Source of the DNA: Chryseosolibacter indicum
Lineage (GTDB): Bacteria > Bacteroidota > Bacteroidia > Cytophagales > Cyclobacteriaceae
Assembly: GCF_018598585.1 (NCBI RefSeq)
Contig: NZ_JAHESD010000022.1
Span: 1-64,000, forward strand
DNA length: 64,000 nucleotides
Direction: 5' to 3'
Within the stretch, counting starts at the first letter, position 1. Each line of letters starts with the position of its first letter. A model generated the notes under the pieces. The model did not search any database and was not told the DNA's origin. It saw only the letters and a program-made list of their open reading frames with translations. Made by a program: the position numbers and the translations under genes. Positions 9,169 to 17,780 of this stretch are shown piece after piece.

Positions 9169-11451
9169 ATGCAGAGGCTTAACCGTTTTTTTCAGGCGAT
9201 TATCTATTCTTTTCCAATTCAGCTTCTCCTGAACAACTTTAAGAGGAATCACGTCCTTGTTTTATGTTGGGTTTTGCTGTTTGCCATGATAACAGGAAGC
9301 TTCGGCAAATACCTGGGCATTCCCTACCTGTTTCTCGATCCTGAATATCTGAACAAGGTTAACTTTACAAGCTTTTTTATAATAGGCTTGTGTACAGCAG
9401 GGTTCACTACTGCATATCACATTACCTGTTATATTAATGATGGTCATCGGTTTTCATTTATCGGAACACTATCCAGACCGTTCACAAAGTTTGCAATTAA
9501 CAATAGCCCGATCCCCTTACTATTCCTGTTCGTTTATATTTATCAGATCGTAAGGTTTCAAATAAACAATGAGTATACCACGAACACGGGACTTGTTTTA
9601 AATCTTACCGGATTACTTACAGGTTATATTACGATGACCTTAATCTTCTTCGTATACTTTCTACTCACCAATAAGGACATCTTTAAGTATGTGGTTTGCC
9701 AGATTGACGAGAAGATTAAATTAAAGGTAAAAGTTACTCGTGCCAGTGCAATGAAGAAACTGGATATTGCAAGGAAGAAGCAGGTACGCGTAGACAACTA
9801 TCTTGATTACGACCTTAAGTTCAAAAAAGTAGAGAATATAAAATTCTACGATCGTGCTACTATACTTCAGGTGTTTGACCAAAACCACTTTAACCTTGTT
9901 ATCATAGAGTTGTTGATCTTTGTGATCGTTCTTATCCTGGGTATCTTTAAAGACTACCCTGCCTTTCAGCTTCCGGCAGCTTCGAGCTTTATGATTTTGC
10001 TTACCATCTTTGTGATGATGGCAGGAGCCTTTTCATACTGGTTCGGCAACTGGTCAGCAACATGTGCCCTTATTCTATTCCTCATTCTGAATTATCTTGT
10101 TGGGGAAGACTTTTTCACTAAAAGGTATGAAGCCTTTGGATTAAACTACGATAGACAACCCGTTGAATACTCCGTTCACTCCCTGAAAAGGATGAATGAC
10201 TCAACTGTAATTGTTGAAGATCGTGCAAAGACATTTGCAATGCTTGAACAATGGAAAGCAAAGTTCAAGACAGAAAAGAAACCTAAGATGGTTTTTTTAT
10301 GTGTGAGTGGCGGAGGTAAGCGCGCTGCATTGTGGGCTTTCTCAACATTGCAGATAGCGGATAGTCTTACACAAGGAAGGTTGTTTAACAACAGCATCTT
10401 GATTACGGGGGCATCCGGGGGACTGATAGGCGCTAGTTATTTCAGAGAATTGAAGTTGAGGGAGTATCAGAAAGAGAATGTAAAGCCGTATGATCCAGTA
10501 CATCGGTTGAATATTTCAAGTGACAACCTGAACCCTATGATCTTCAGCCTCCTGGCTAATGATCTGTTTGTTGGCTTTACCAATTTTAAATACGCAGGCT
10601 TTAATTATCAGCGCGACCGCGGTTATACTTTTGAAGAACAGTTGAATCAGACAACAAACAGCCTGATGGATAAGCCTATTGTTGCTTATGATTCATTCGA
10701 AACGAAAGCCATCATACCCATGATGATATTAACGCCTACCATTGTTAACGATGGCAGAAAGCTTTACATCGCATCAAGGCCAGTATCGTTTATGAATTAT
10801 GAAACTGTTGACGGCCATGAATACAATTCATACAAATACAGCGGTGTGGACTTCCATCATCTGTTTAAGGCACACGGAAGTGAGAAGTTGCGCTTTCTTT
10901 CAGCATTAAGAATGTCTGCCACGTTTCCATACATTACGCCTAATACTACGCTACCCACTACACCTGCCATTTATATTATGGATGCCGGTATCTCAGATAA
11001 TTTTGGTCTGACAGATGCTTCGCGTTTTCTATTTGCTTTTAAAGAGTGGATTGCTGAAAATACCTCAGGTGTGATTTTCCTTTCCATAAGAGACTCTCCG
11101 AAGTTAGGTACTATTACCAAGAATGAAGGACAAACCATTGTTGACGCGGTAACACAACCAATAAGCAGCGTATACAATAACTTTGAACATTTCCAGGATA
11201 TTAACAGCGATTTACTACTTGGGTATTCGAGATCGTGGTTTAAGAATGAGATACATCGTATTGACATTGAGTATGAAGCAGAAGACTATGTTCCTATTCT
11301 TCAAAAGATGGATAGTATCAGAAAACACAACGCCCGCGCTTCTTTAAGCTGGCGCTTAACCACGAGAGAGAAACAGAGTGTTATTGATAATGTTTCTTCG
11401 GCAAAGAATACTACAGCAATTGATCAGCTGAAAAAGCTTCTTCAGGATTAG
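9169..11451 (+). CDS. membrane protein with C-terminal patatin-like phospholipase domain
   Basis: About 760 residues. The first half carries several hydrophobic segments (near residues 25-50, 60-85, 105-125, 140-165, 240-260, 275-320) with a charged cytoplasmic loop between. The second half resembles a patatin/FabD-type hydrolase: a glycine-rich oxyanion motif SGGGKRAALWAF (Gly381 region), the nucleophile elbow TGASGGLIGA with Ser416, and DAGISDNFG with Asp605, where classical patatins have DGG or DGA. This suggests a membrane-tethered lipid acyl hydrolase, but no substrate is known. Start chosen at ATG 9169; an upstream in-frame TTG would add two residues. It follows the GH3 gene by 75 bp. 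Confidence 0.8.
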   Translation: MQRLNRFFQAIIYSFPIQLLLNNFKRNHVLVLCWVLLFAMITGSFGKYLGIPYLFLDPEYLNKVNFTSFFIIGLCTAGFTTAYHITCYINDGHRFSFIGTLSRPFTKFAINNSPIPLLFLFVYIYQIVRFQINNEYTTNTGLVLNLTGLLTGYITMTLIFFVYFLLTNKDIFKYVVCQIDEKIKLKVKVTRASAMKKLDIARKKQVRVDNYLDYDLKFKKVENIKFYDRATILQVFDQNHFNLVIIELLIFVIVLILGIFKDYPAFQLPAASSFMILLTIFVMMAGAFSYWFGNWSATCALILFLILNYLVGEDFFTKRYEAFGLNYDRQPVEYSVHSLKRMNDSTVIVEDRAKTFAMLEQWKAKFKTEKKPKMVFLCVSGGGKRAALWAFSTLQIADSLTQGRLFNNSILITGASGGLIGASYFRELKLREYQKENVKPYDPVHRLNISSDNLNPMIFSLLANDLFVGFTNFKYAGFNYQRDRGYTFEEQLNQTTNSLMDKPIVAYDSFETKAIIPMMILTPTIVNDGRKLYIASRPVSFMNYETVDGHEYNSYKYSGVDFHHLFKAHGSEKLRFLSALRMSATFPYITPNTTLPTTPAIYIMDAGISDNFGLTDASRFLFAFKEWIAENTSGVIFLSIRDSPKLGTITKNEGQTIVDAVTQPISSVYNNFEHFQDINSDLLLGYSRSWFKNEIHRIDIEYEAEDYVPILQKMDSIRKHNARASLSWRLTTREKQSVIDNVSSAKNTTAIDQLKKLLQD

Positions 11452-11573
11452 TTTTAAAAATCGCACCTTGTATTATTATAATACGGCCGACAACCTGGGG
11501 AACCGTCAGTAATTCCATTATCTGAATAGAAGAAGATCGTTATGTAACTATTACATTTGGCCATCTTTTTATT

Positions 11574-13496
11574 ATGGGTGTAAACGATCAGCTTCTAAAG
11601 ACTTTAGAGTTAATAAAGATCGAGCGACAGGCAGATCTTGAACAATATCGGCAGAAAGTACTACTTCAATCTATTGCCTACCGGACTAAAAAGGGAACTA
11701 CCTGGTATCCTGTATCCCTGAAAAGGGATTATATAGGAACCGGAGAGCGACCTATTATTGAAGTTGAGCGTACCAATCATTTAGACCAGCCTCATTCTTT
11801 TCAAAGTGGTAAAGCAGTAAGTGTTTTTACAAACGCATCTGGTACGCCGGAGAAACATCATGTAAACGGCGTTGTGAACTACGTTCGTGATAACTTAATG
11901 GTTATTACCCTTAACACTGATGAGCTACCTGAATGGGCGGAAGATGGGATGTTGGGAGTGGATGTGATGTTTGATGAGATGACTTATCGTGAGATGGAGT
12001 TTGCGCTGAAGGAAGTTATTAAGGCCGAAGACAACAGGGTCGCAGAGCTGAAGCGGATACTATTGGGTGATGAGAAAGCGAAAACACTCGATCGGAAGTT
12101 AAGTTTCGATACGATTAATATTCTTAATACAAGTCAGCTAAATGCACTTAATCTTATTGCAAGCGTTGAAGATGTAGGCTTTATTCATGGTCCTCCGGGC
12201 ACGGGTAAAACAACAACGCTAGTACAAGCTATTCTTTTCACAGCACAGGAAGAGGGACAAGTTTTAGTTACTGCGCCCAGTAATGCTGCTGTTGACCTAC
12301 TGGTTGACAAGCTAAGTGAACAAGGACTTAACGTTGTTCGCATCGGACATCCTGCAAGAGTAACGGAACAATCTCTCAGCAAAACACTTGATGCTAAGAT
12401 AGCAGCACATTCGAACTACCAGGAACTTCGATCGCTGAGGAAGCGTATGGAGCAAGTGCGAAGTACAGCATTGAAATACAAGAGGCATTTTGGCTATCAT
12501 GAAAGAGAACAGCGAAAGCTATTGCTACAGGAAGCAAAGCTTTTAAAGAGTGATGCGGACATGCTGGAGTTCTATATTATTAACGACGTACTTCAAAGCG
12601 CACAAGCTATCTGTGCAACCCTGGTAGGAACTTCTCATCCTACTTTACGAGGAAGAAAATATAAGACCGTTTTTATTGATGAGGCAGCCCAGGCTTTGGA
12701 ACCCGCCTGCTGGATTCCTCTTCTGCGTGCACAACGTGTTATTTTTGCAGGTGACCATCAGCAACTACCTCCAACAATCAAGTCCATTGATGCCGCAAGA
12801 CAAGGACTATCTGTAACACTTTTTGAAAAAGGTATTGCTAACCATCCGACGAAGGCCTCCATGCTTGAGGTTCAATACCGCATGCATGAGAAGATCATGA
12901 AATTTTCTTCGGCATATTTCTACAAGGATAAACTGGTAGCCCATGATTCAGTGAAGTCAGTACTGCTGCGACCTGACCAACTACCGGTAGAGTTTATTGA
13001 TACGGCAGGCTGTGGTTATAGTGAAGAGCAGGATCCTGAAACTCTAAGCAGGGTAAATCGTGAAGAAGCAGAATTATTAATATTCATTATAGAATCTCTT
13101 ATTAATGAAATAGGCACAGAGACGTGGCTTGCAGAGCAAATTACACTTGGAATTATAACACCTTACAGTGCCCAGGTGGACTATTTACATAAACTTGCTG
13201 AAGCATCAACCGTACTTGAACCTTTAGGAAAGCTTATTAACATTAACACTGTTGATGCCTTTCAGGGCCAAGAGCGAGATGTTATTGCGATAAGCTTTGT
13301 GAGAAGTAACGATAAAAGTGAAGTGGGTTTTCTTGGAGACATAAGAAGAACCAATGTTGCAATGACAAGAGCCCGAAAAAAGTTAATTATGGTAGGTGAT
13401 AGTGCAACGCTGGGATCTCATGACTTTTACCTCGATCTGATTGAATATGTACAAAACGAAGGATTCTACAAGAGTGTATTTGAGATTTCCAGATAA
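11574..13496 (+). CDS. SF1 (UPF1/IGHMBP2-like) DNA/RNA helicase
   Basis: ATP-dependent nucleic-acid helicase of superfamily 1B. An N-terminal beta-rich region (about 20-150) resembles the 1B/stalk region of IGHMBP2-type proteins. The core has motif I GPPGTGKTTT (from residue 206), motif Ia VTAPSNAAVD, motif II DEAAQALEP (from 369), motif III GDHQQLPPT, motif IV LEVQYRMHEKIM, motif V VDAFQGQERDVIAISFVRS and motif VI NVAMTRARKKLIMVGD. At 640 residues it is complete. The uracil-DNA glycosylase-like gene starts 13 bp after the stop, which suggests co-transcription and a role in DNA repair, but bacterial members are poorly characterised. Confidence 0.92.
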   Translation: MGVNDQLLKTLELIKIERQADLEQYRQKVLLQSIAYRTKKGTTWYPVSLKRDYIGTGERPIIEVERTNHLDQPHSFQSGKAVSVFTNASGTPEKHHVNGVVNYVRDNLMVITLNTDELPEWAEDGMLGVDVMFDEMTYREMEFALKEVIKAEDNRVAELKRILLGDEKAKTLDRKLSFDTINILNTSQLNALNLIASVEDVGFIHGPPGTGKTTTLVQAILFTAQEEGQVLVTAPSNAAVDLLVDKLSEQGLNVVRIGHPARVTEQSLSKTLDAKIAAHSNYQELRSLRKRMEQVRSTALKYKRHFGYHEREQRKLLLQEAKLLKSDADMLEFYIINDVLQSAQAICATLVGTSHPTLRGRKYKTVFIDEAAQALEPACWIPLLRAQRVIFAGDHQQLPPTIKSIDAARQGLSVTLFEKGIANHPTKASMLEVQYRMHEKIMKFSSAYFYKDKLVAHDSVKSVLLRPDQLPVEFIDTAGCGYSEEQDPETLSRVNREEAELLIFIIESLINEIGTETWLAEQITLGIITPYSAQVDYLHKLAEASTVLEPLGKLININTVDAFQGQERDVIAISFVRSNDKSEVGFLGDIRRTNVAMTRARKKLIMVGDSATLGSHDFYLDLIEYVQNEGFYKSVFEISR

Positions 13497-13509
13497 GTAA
13501 GACAAGAAG

Positions 13510-14181
13510 ATGACATTTGCAGATAAGATATTGAAGTTTTACAAAGCGCTTAAGATCAAGGAATCCCTACCTAATCGGGTTGAGGTTTTAAATCCTTACC
13601 AGGATAAAACTGCCTTTGAATTATGTACTCAATTCTATAAGAAGTATTATGACGATAATGGCAGGCGGAGTATTATCTTCGGCATAAACCCAGGAAGATT
13701 TGGCGGAGGGCTTACCGGTGTTCCATTTACAGATCCTGTGAAGCTTGAGAAAATATGTGGTATTTCGAATGGCCTACAAAAGAAAACTGAGTTATCCGCT
13801 GACTTTATTCATGCTATGATTGCCGCCTTTGGAGGCGTAGAAAGTTTCTTTTCTAAATTCTATTTCAATTCTGTATCGCCATTGGGTTTTACCTATGAAG
13901 GAAAAAACCTGAATTATTACGACACTAAAGACCTGGCACAAAGCCTTGAGAAGTTTATCCGAAAGTCAATACTGCAGCAAATGGAGTTTGGGGTTAACGA
14001 GGTTGTTTACTGCTTAGGTGAGGGAGAAAACTTTAAATACCTACAGAACTTTAATAAGAAAGAGAAAATATTTGCTGAGATCATTCCTTTAGCACATCCC
14101 CGGTTTATCATGCAATATAAGCGCAAGTATGTTGAGCAATACATTGCAGATTATCTGAAGAAATTCGCTTTAGCTAAGTAA
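13510..14181 (+). CDS. SMUG2-type uracil-DNA glycosylase superfamily protein
   Basis: The 223-residue product fits the DUF4918/SMUG2 group of uracil-DNA glycosylases, which remove deaminated bases. Motif 1 is IIFGINPGRFGGGLTGVPF (about 54-73), with the GINPG core and an Asn at the position used for catalysis in related enzymes. Motif 2 is the C-terminal LAHPRFIMQYKRK. Length and motif spacing suit the group. It sits 13 bp after the SF1 helicase on the same strand. Substrate preference (uracil, xanthine, hypoxanthine) cannot be read from the sequence. Confidence 0.82.
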   Translation: MTFADKILKFYKALKIKESLPNRVEVLNPYQDKTAFELCTQFYKKYYDDNGRRSIIFGINPGRFGGGLTGVPFTDPVKLEKICGISNGLQKKTELSADFIHAMIAAFGGVESFFSKFYFNSVSPLGFTYEGKNLNYYDTKDLAQSLEKFIRKSILQQMEFGVNEVVYCLGEGENFKYLQNFNKKEKIFAEIIPLAHPRFIMQYKRKYVEQYIADYLKKFALAK

Positions 14182-14266
14182 GATACTTAGGAGCATGACG
14201 AAATTACCGATTGTACGACATAACCTGACTCTAGCTAAAGGGTAGCTGTATCCTGGTGATACTGTC

Positions 14267-14317
14267 AGTATACCCAAGCCTACCATGGGTATACTTTAAT
14301 GTATCCATTAAGGATAC
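14267..14317. terminator. paired inverted repeats between convergent genes, possible terminator
   Basis: AGTATACCC (14267-14275) pairs with GGGTATACT (14287-14295); then GTATCC (14301-14306) pairs with GGATAC (14312-14317). They lie between the glycosylase (+) and hrpB (-). No strong T-run follows either stem, so termination is plausible but not assured. Confidence 0.4.
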
Positions 14318-14336
14318 GGGCTTAAGTAAAGCGCTT

Positions 14337-16823
14337 TCAAACCCTTTTCTTTGCACCCCGTACCGCCTGGGCAGTCCATGGATCTTCGGGCCAGGAGTGT
14401 TTAGGATACCTTGTTCTCAATTCTTTTCTTACCTCGGCATAGGTGTTTGTCCAAAAGCTTTTCAGATCCTGAGTGACTTGTACAGGTTTATAACCCGGCG
14501 AGAGAAGGTGAAGGATTACTTTAACACGCCCTTCGTTGACGGTGGGCGTATCGACGAGCCCAAAAACTTCCTGCAGCCTGACTTCCATTACGGGAGGCCG
14601 ATCATCAGAGAAATAATTTACACTGATCATAGATCCGCTTGGAACGGGTAGTTTAGATGGAGCTAACGCATCCAACTTCGAAGAAAGATTCCAAGGAATG
14701 AGGGTTGATAAAATAGCGGAAAGATCAAGCTTCAGTAATTCAGTTGCCTTATTCACTGAAGTGAGAAAAGGTGTTAACCAATCTTCAATGGTGGATAAAA
14801 GGTTAGCAGATGACACGTCTGGCCATTCCTCTTCAGGTCGCCATTTTTTTAAACTGAGAACTCTTGACTGCCAGGCTTCGTGTGTATCATCCCACCCCAG
14901 CATTTGAAGTCCTTTTTGTTGTACGACTTTACAAAGCTCTTTGATGCGGAGGTCGTCAGGGATTTTTGGCAGAGGCTTAGTTAATAAGGAAATGTTTCCA
15001 ATTGTATTTTCTATTGTTCCGGTAATCATTCCTCTGTCTTCATCCCACCGAACAGTTTTTCTTTCCTCGCTTAAGATTAACAAGTCATAAACGTCTACAG
15101 GTGCGGCGAGATATATTTTTCCCTCTCCGCTGCCTGCGTCCAGATCTGCAATTGCCAAGAATGTTTCTCTTGCTATCGGATCGTTATCGTGAAGTTTAGC
15201 GGTTCGTCCATTGGTGAGTTTATATCTGCCATTTTTATCAACCTGCTTTGCGAGTCTCTCTGGGTAAGCAGAGAAGACCAGGCGACCTACCAAAGTATCT
15301 TCAACGCGTGTATTATCCTCCTTAACCTTCATGAGTCTTCTCCATGCCGCAGCCAGTTTTTCAATCCTGTCTAAAACAGAAACATCGGCATTAACACGTT
15401 CTAGGGCACGCCACCTTCTGAGCATTTCTACCCGGAGCGAAAGATCTACACCTACCTCTTTATCCATCGGATCTTTTTCTTCGAGAAGCGCAGCGATGTC
15501 AGTTGCTACTGCTACTGCTTTTTCTGTTTCTATTTCAGATGCTTGCAGGAGCATGTGTGCAATTCTGGGGTGCGTTGGCAACTTGGTCATCTCTCTACCC
15601 TTGGCGGTGATCTTGTTATCATGAAGCGCTTCGAGTTGACGGAGGATTTCTTTTGCCTGGCTAGCAGCCCCTGCAGGAGGAGGTGTAATCCATATTAGTT
15701 CATTGGTGTCTTTGACACCCCACACTGCTAATTCCAACATTAATGGAGCAAGATCTGCTTCCAGAATTTCGGGTACGCGCTGCGGTAGTAAATTATTTTG
15801 AATTGCCTCACTCCATAATCTATAACAGAGGCCAGGACCTAATCTGCCAGCACGGCCAGTTCTCTGATCCGCGGCGTCTCTGGTAACACGAACCGTTTGA
15901 AGCCTGGTAAAGCCACTGCGCGGATCGAATTTAGGAACACGCGATAAGCCACTATCTATAACAATGGCAATACCTTCGATGGTAAGGGAAGTTTCAGCAA
16001 TGGATGTAGATAAAACAATCTTTCTTTTACCTGCAGGGTCTGGCAATATTGCTTCCTGTTGTTTGCGATAGGGAAGATCTCCAAATAAAGGATATACAAC
16101 AGCATCGAAGTTTTCGTTTTCAAGACTTGCCATTGTTCTATTGATCTCCCCCGCCCCTGGAAGAAATACAAGTATATCGCCACTATGTTCGTGATAAGCT
16201 TTTCGAATTGTGCGAACTACATGAGGAATTAAATGTGTATTAGATTCAGCAGGGAAATACTTTTGTTCTACAGGAAATTGTTTACCTGTACTTGTTACGA
16301 TAGGTGCGTTGTTAAGCGTAGCAGATAATTTTTCACTATCAAGTGTTGCCGACATTATTAAAATTCTCAGGTCAGGTCTTAAAACCTGCTGTACCTGAAT
16401 ACTTAAGGCCAGAGCCGTGTCGGCTTGTAAACTCCGTTCATGAAATTCATCAAAGATTATAAGTCCGATGCCATCAAGGACATTATCCTGTTGAATTATC
16501 CGGGTAAGTATACCTTCTGTAACTACTTCTATTTTGGTAACATCGGACACTTTGGAGTCGAATCGAACCCGATAACCTATTGTTTTACCTACTTCGTCAT
16601 TTAATATAGATGCCATGCGTAATGCAACTGACCGTGCTGCGAGACGGCGCGGTTCGAGCATGACAATCTTGTTATTACTGAGCCATTGTTCATTTATTAA
16701 TTGTAAGGGTAGCACAGTAGATTTACCAGCACCCGGAGGAGCCTGAAGAATAACAATATTATTTTTTTGGAGTTGTTGCCTGAGCTGGTCAGTTATTTCT
16801 AACACCGGATATGACATGGACAA
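14337..16823 (-). CDS. hrpB: ATP-dependent RNA helicase HrpB (DEAH family)
   Basis: Superfamily 2 DEAH-type helicase. The 828-residue protein has Walker A APPGAGKSTV (residues 28-37), the FDEFHERSLQADTAL motif II (Asp125), SATLDSEKL motif III, the STSIAETSLTIEGI segment, and QRTGRAGRLGPGLCYRLW motif VI. The C-terminal HrpB-specific extension is present and ends in PKHSWPEDPWTAQAV, a conserved family ending. Length is as expected. It is monocistronic, convergent with the glycosylase gene. Bacterial HrpB function is not well defined. Start MSMSY; the second Met two codons in is equally possible. Confidence 0.95.
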   Translation of the reverse strand: MSMSYPVLEITDQLRQQLQKNNIVILQAPPGAGKSTVLPLQLINEQWLSNNKIVMLEPRRLAARSVALRMASILNDEVGKTIGYRVRFDSKVSDVTKIEVVTEGILTRIIQQDNVLDGIGLIIFDEFHERSLQADTALALSIQVQQVLRPDLRILIMSATLDSEKLSATLNNAPIVTSTGKQFPVEQKYFPAESNTHLIPHVVRTIRKAYHEHSGDILVFLPGAGEINRTMASLENENFDAVVYPLFGDLPYRKQQEAILPDPAGKRKIVLSTSIAETSLTIEGIAIVIDSGLSRVPKFDPRSGFTRLQTVRVTRDAADQRTGRAGRLGPGLCYRLWSEAIQNNLLPQRVPEILEADLAPLMLELAVWGVKDTNELIWITPPPAGAASQAKEILRQLEALHDNKITAKGREMTKLPTHPRIAHMLLQASEIETEKAVAVATDIAALLEEKDPMDKEVGVDLSLRVEMLRRWRALERVNADVSVLDRIEKLAAAWRRLMKVKEDNTRVEDTLVGRLVFSAYPERLAKQVDKNGRYKLTNGRTAKLHDNDPIARETFLAIADLDAGSGEGKIYLAAPVDVYDLLILSEERKTVRWDEDRGMITGTIENTIGNISLLTKPLPKIPDDLRIKELCKVVQQKGLQMLGWDDTHEAWQSRVLSLKKWRPEEEWPDVSSANLLSTIEDWLTPFLTSVNKATELLKLDLSAILSTLIPWNLSSKLDALAPSKLPVPSGSMISVNYFSDDRPPVMEVRLQEVFGLVDTPTVNEGRVKVILHLLSPGYKPVQVTQDLKSFWTNTYAEVRKELRTRYPKHSWPEDPWTAQAVRGAKKRV

Positions 16824-16882
16824 AGGTACGAACTACTTTACAATTACAAGTAGAATCAGTTTTACTAAGATGGTTGGGTTAA

Positions 16883-16918
16883 GGACAAAAAAATAGGCAA
16901 TACTTTCGTATTGCCTAT
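16883..16918 (-). terminator. intrinsic terminator for the 113-aa acidic protein gene
   Basis: An 11-bp stem (ATAGGCAATAC at 16893-16903 with GTATTGCCTAT at 16908-16918), a 4-nt loop, and on the minus strand a following T-rich run (complement of 16885-16892). It lies 21 bp beyond the stop of the gene at 16940. Confidence 0.85.
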
Positions 16919-16939
16919 GCACCGTGATACTGATTGGAT

Positions 16940-17281
16940 TTACAACTCGCCCCGGGCACGCCCGAGGTTACCATCACCTAACCCCTCATCCTCATCCTCA
17001 TCGGTATCACTGTAATTTGCAGACTTTAAATCGTCTGATTCAGATCTTGCCCCTGTTATCTCCTCCTCTTGCAACGCGTTCAGATCTTTTTCAGAAGTAT
17101 CAGCCTGCTTGCTTATGCTTTGTAGATCTTCGTCTTCTCTGCTGCGTCCGGATGAACCCTGATACCTCCCCGACGATCCACCATCCGAAGCGCCTCTATT
17201 ATCAATCGCACGCTGCTCTTCACTGCTCATAGAAGCATCTCCTCTTGTAACCTTCCCCTTCGTATCCTTTCTATCTTCCAT
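16940..17281 (-). CDS. small acidic, low-complexity hypothetical protein
   Basis: 113 residues, no Cys, Trp or hydrophobic stretch; very rich in Asp, Glu, Ser, Gly and Arg, with an acidic run (DTDEDEDEG) near the C-terminus. I recognise no domain. Composition points to an intrinsically disordered cytosolic protein. A good intrinsic terminator follows directly and a second small charged-protein gene lies upstream on the same strand, which supports it being a real transcript. Hydrophilic disordered proteins of this kind are often stress-related, but that is only inference. The antisense frame on the plus strand over the same bases is considered a shadow. Confidence 0.6.
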   Translation of the reverse strand: MEDRKDTKGKVTRGDASMSSEEQRAIDNRGASDGGSSGRYQGSSGRSREDEDLQSISKQADTSEKDLNALQEEEITGARSESDDLKSANYSDTDEDEDEGLGDGNLGRARGEL

Positions 17282-17458
17282 GTATGTTGAGCTTTACTTA
17301 CGTTGACCTATTAGCACGCAAGTACTAGTAAATAAAGTCGTGCCACGATGCCAAGTTTAGAGATTTTTTTTGCATGCGGATTAATGTCCACGATTCCAAC
17401 ATTATTGATTTCTTTATGAGTAATTCTATTACAACGCTACGGTTACGCGAAAATGAAA

Positions 17459-17479
17459 AGTGCTCCTTGTCGGAGCACT
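17459..17479 (-). terminator. intrinsic terminator for the 59-aa gene
   Basis: AGTGCTCC (17459-17466) pairs with GGAGCACT (17472-17479), 5-nt loop. On the minus strand the stem is followed by TTTTCATTTT. It lies 23 bp after the stop at 17503. Confidence 0.8.
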
Positions 17480-17502
17480 GTATTTCTTTTGGTTGTTTTA
17501 GT

Positions 17503-17682
17503 TTAATTGTTCTTACTGCCGTTTAATTTTTCATCTTTCTGCTTTTGGCTTCTGAGCTTAACACGTTCTCTATGTTCATTCACGCTTCCCTCCTCCCTGG
17601 GATGCTCTCTTTTTCTTCGAGGCTCCTCTTCGTTATCAGTACGGGAAGGCACAGTACTGGTATCACTTCTTCTGTTTGGCAT
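17503..17682 (-). CDS. 59-residue highly charged small protein
   Basis: Read by hand on the minus strand: ATG at 17682 to TAA at 17503. The product starts MPNRRSDTSTVPSRTDNEEE and continues with many Arg, Lys and Glu residues (REHPREEG, HRERVKLRSQKQKDEK), ending NGSKNN. It has no hydrophobic segment or Cys. An intrinsic terminator follows 23 bp after the stop. Composition resembles the 113-aa neighbour downstream in being hydrophilic and probably disordered, though this one is more basic. No family recognised. It would easily be missed by length cut-offs. Confidence 0.55.
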   Translation of the reverse strand: MPNRRSDTSTVPSRTDNEEEPRRKREHPREEGSVNEHRERVKLRSQKQKDEKLNGSKNN

Positions 17683-17780
17683 AAGTATAAAATTCAGTTG
17701 AACATCTGTTGTGCAACAGATATAATGAGAAAATTTTGTGCCTTGTCCTTAGTATATTGTCGCTTAAGAGGAATTTAACA

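Noticed and set aside
14301-14317. GTATCC/GGATAC stem as a strong terminator for hrpB
   Set aside because: Only 6 bp and without a T-run; kept only as part of a low-confidence feature.
14256-14651. 131-codon plus-strand frame over the 3' end of hrpB
   Set aside because: It covers conserved hrpB codons in antisense and has no independent support.
16924-17232. 102-codon plus-strand frame over the acidic 113-aa gene
   Set aside because: It runs through the terminator hairpin of the minus-strand gene and is His/Pro/Cys-rich in a way typical of an antisense of an acidic protein.
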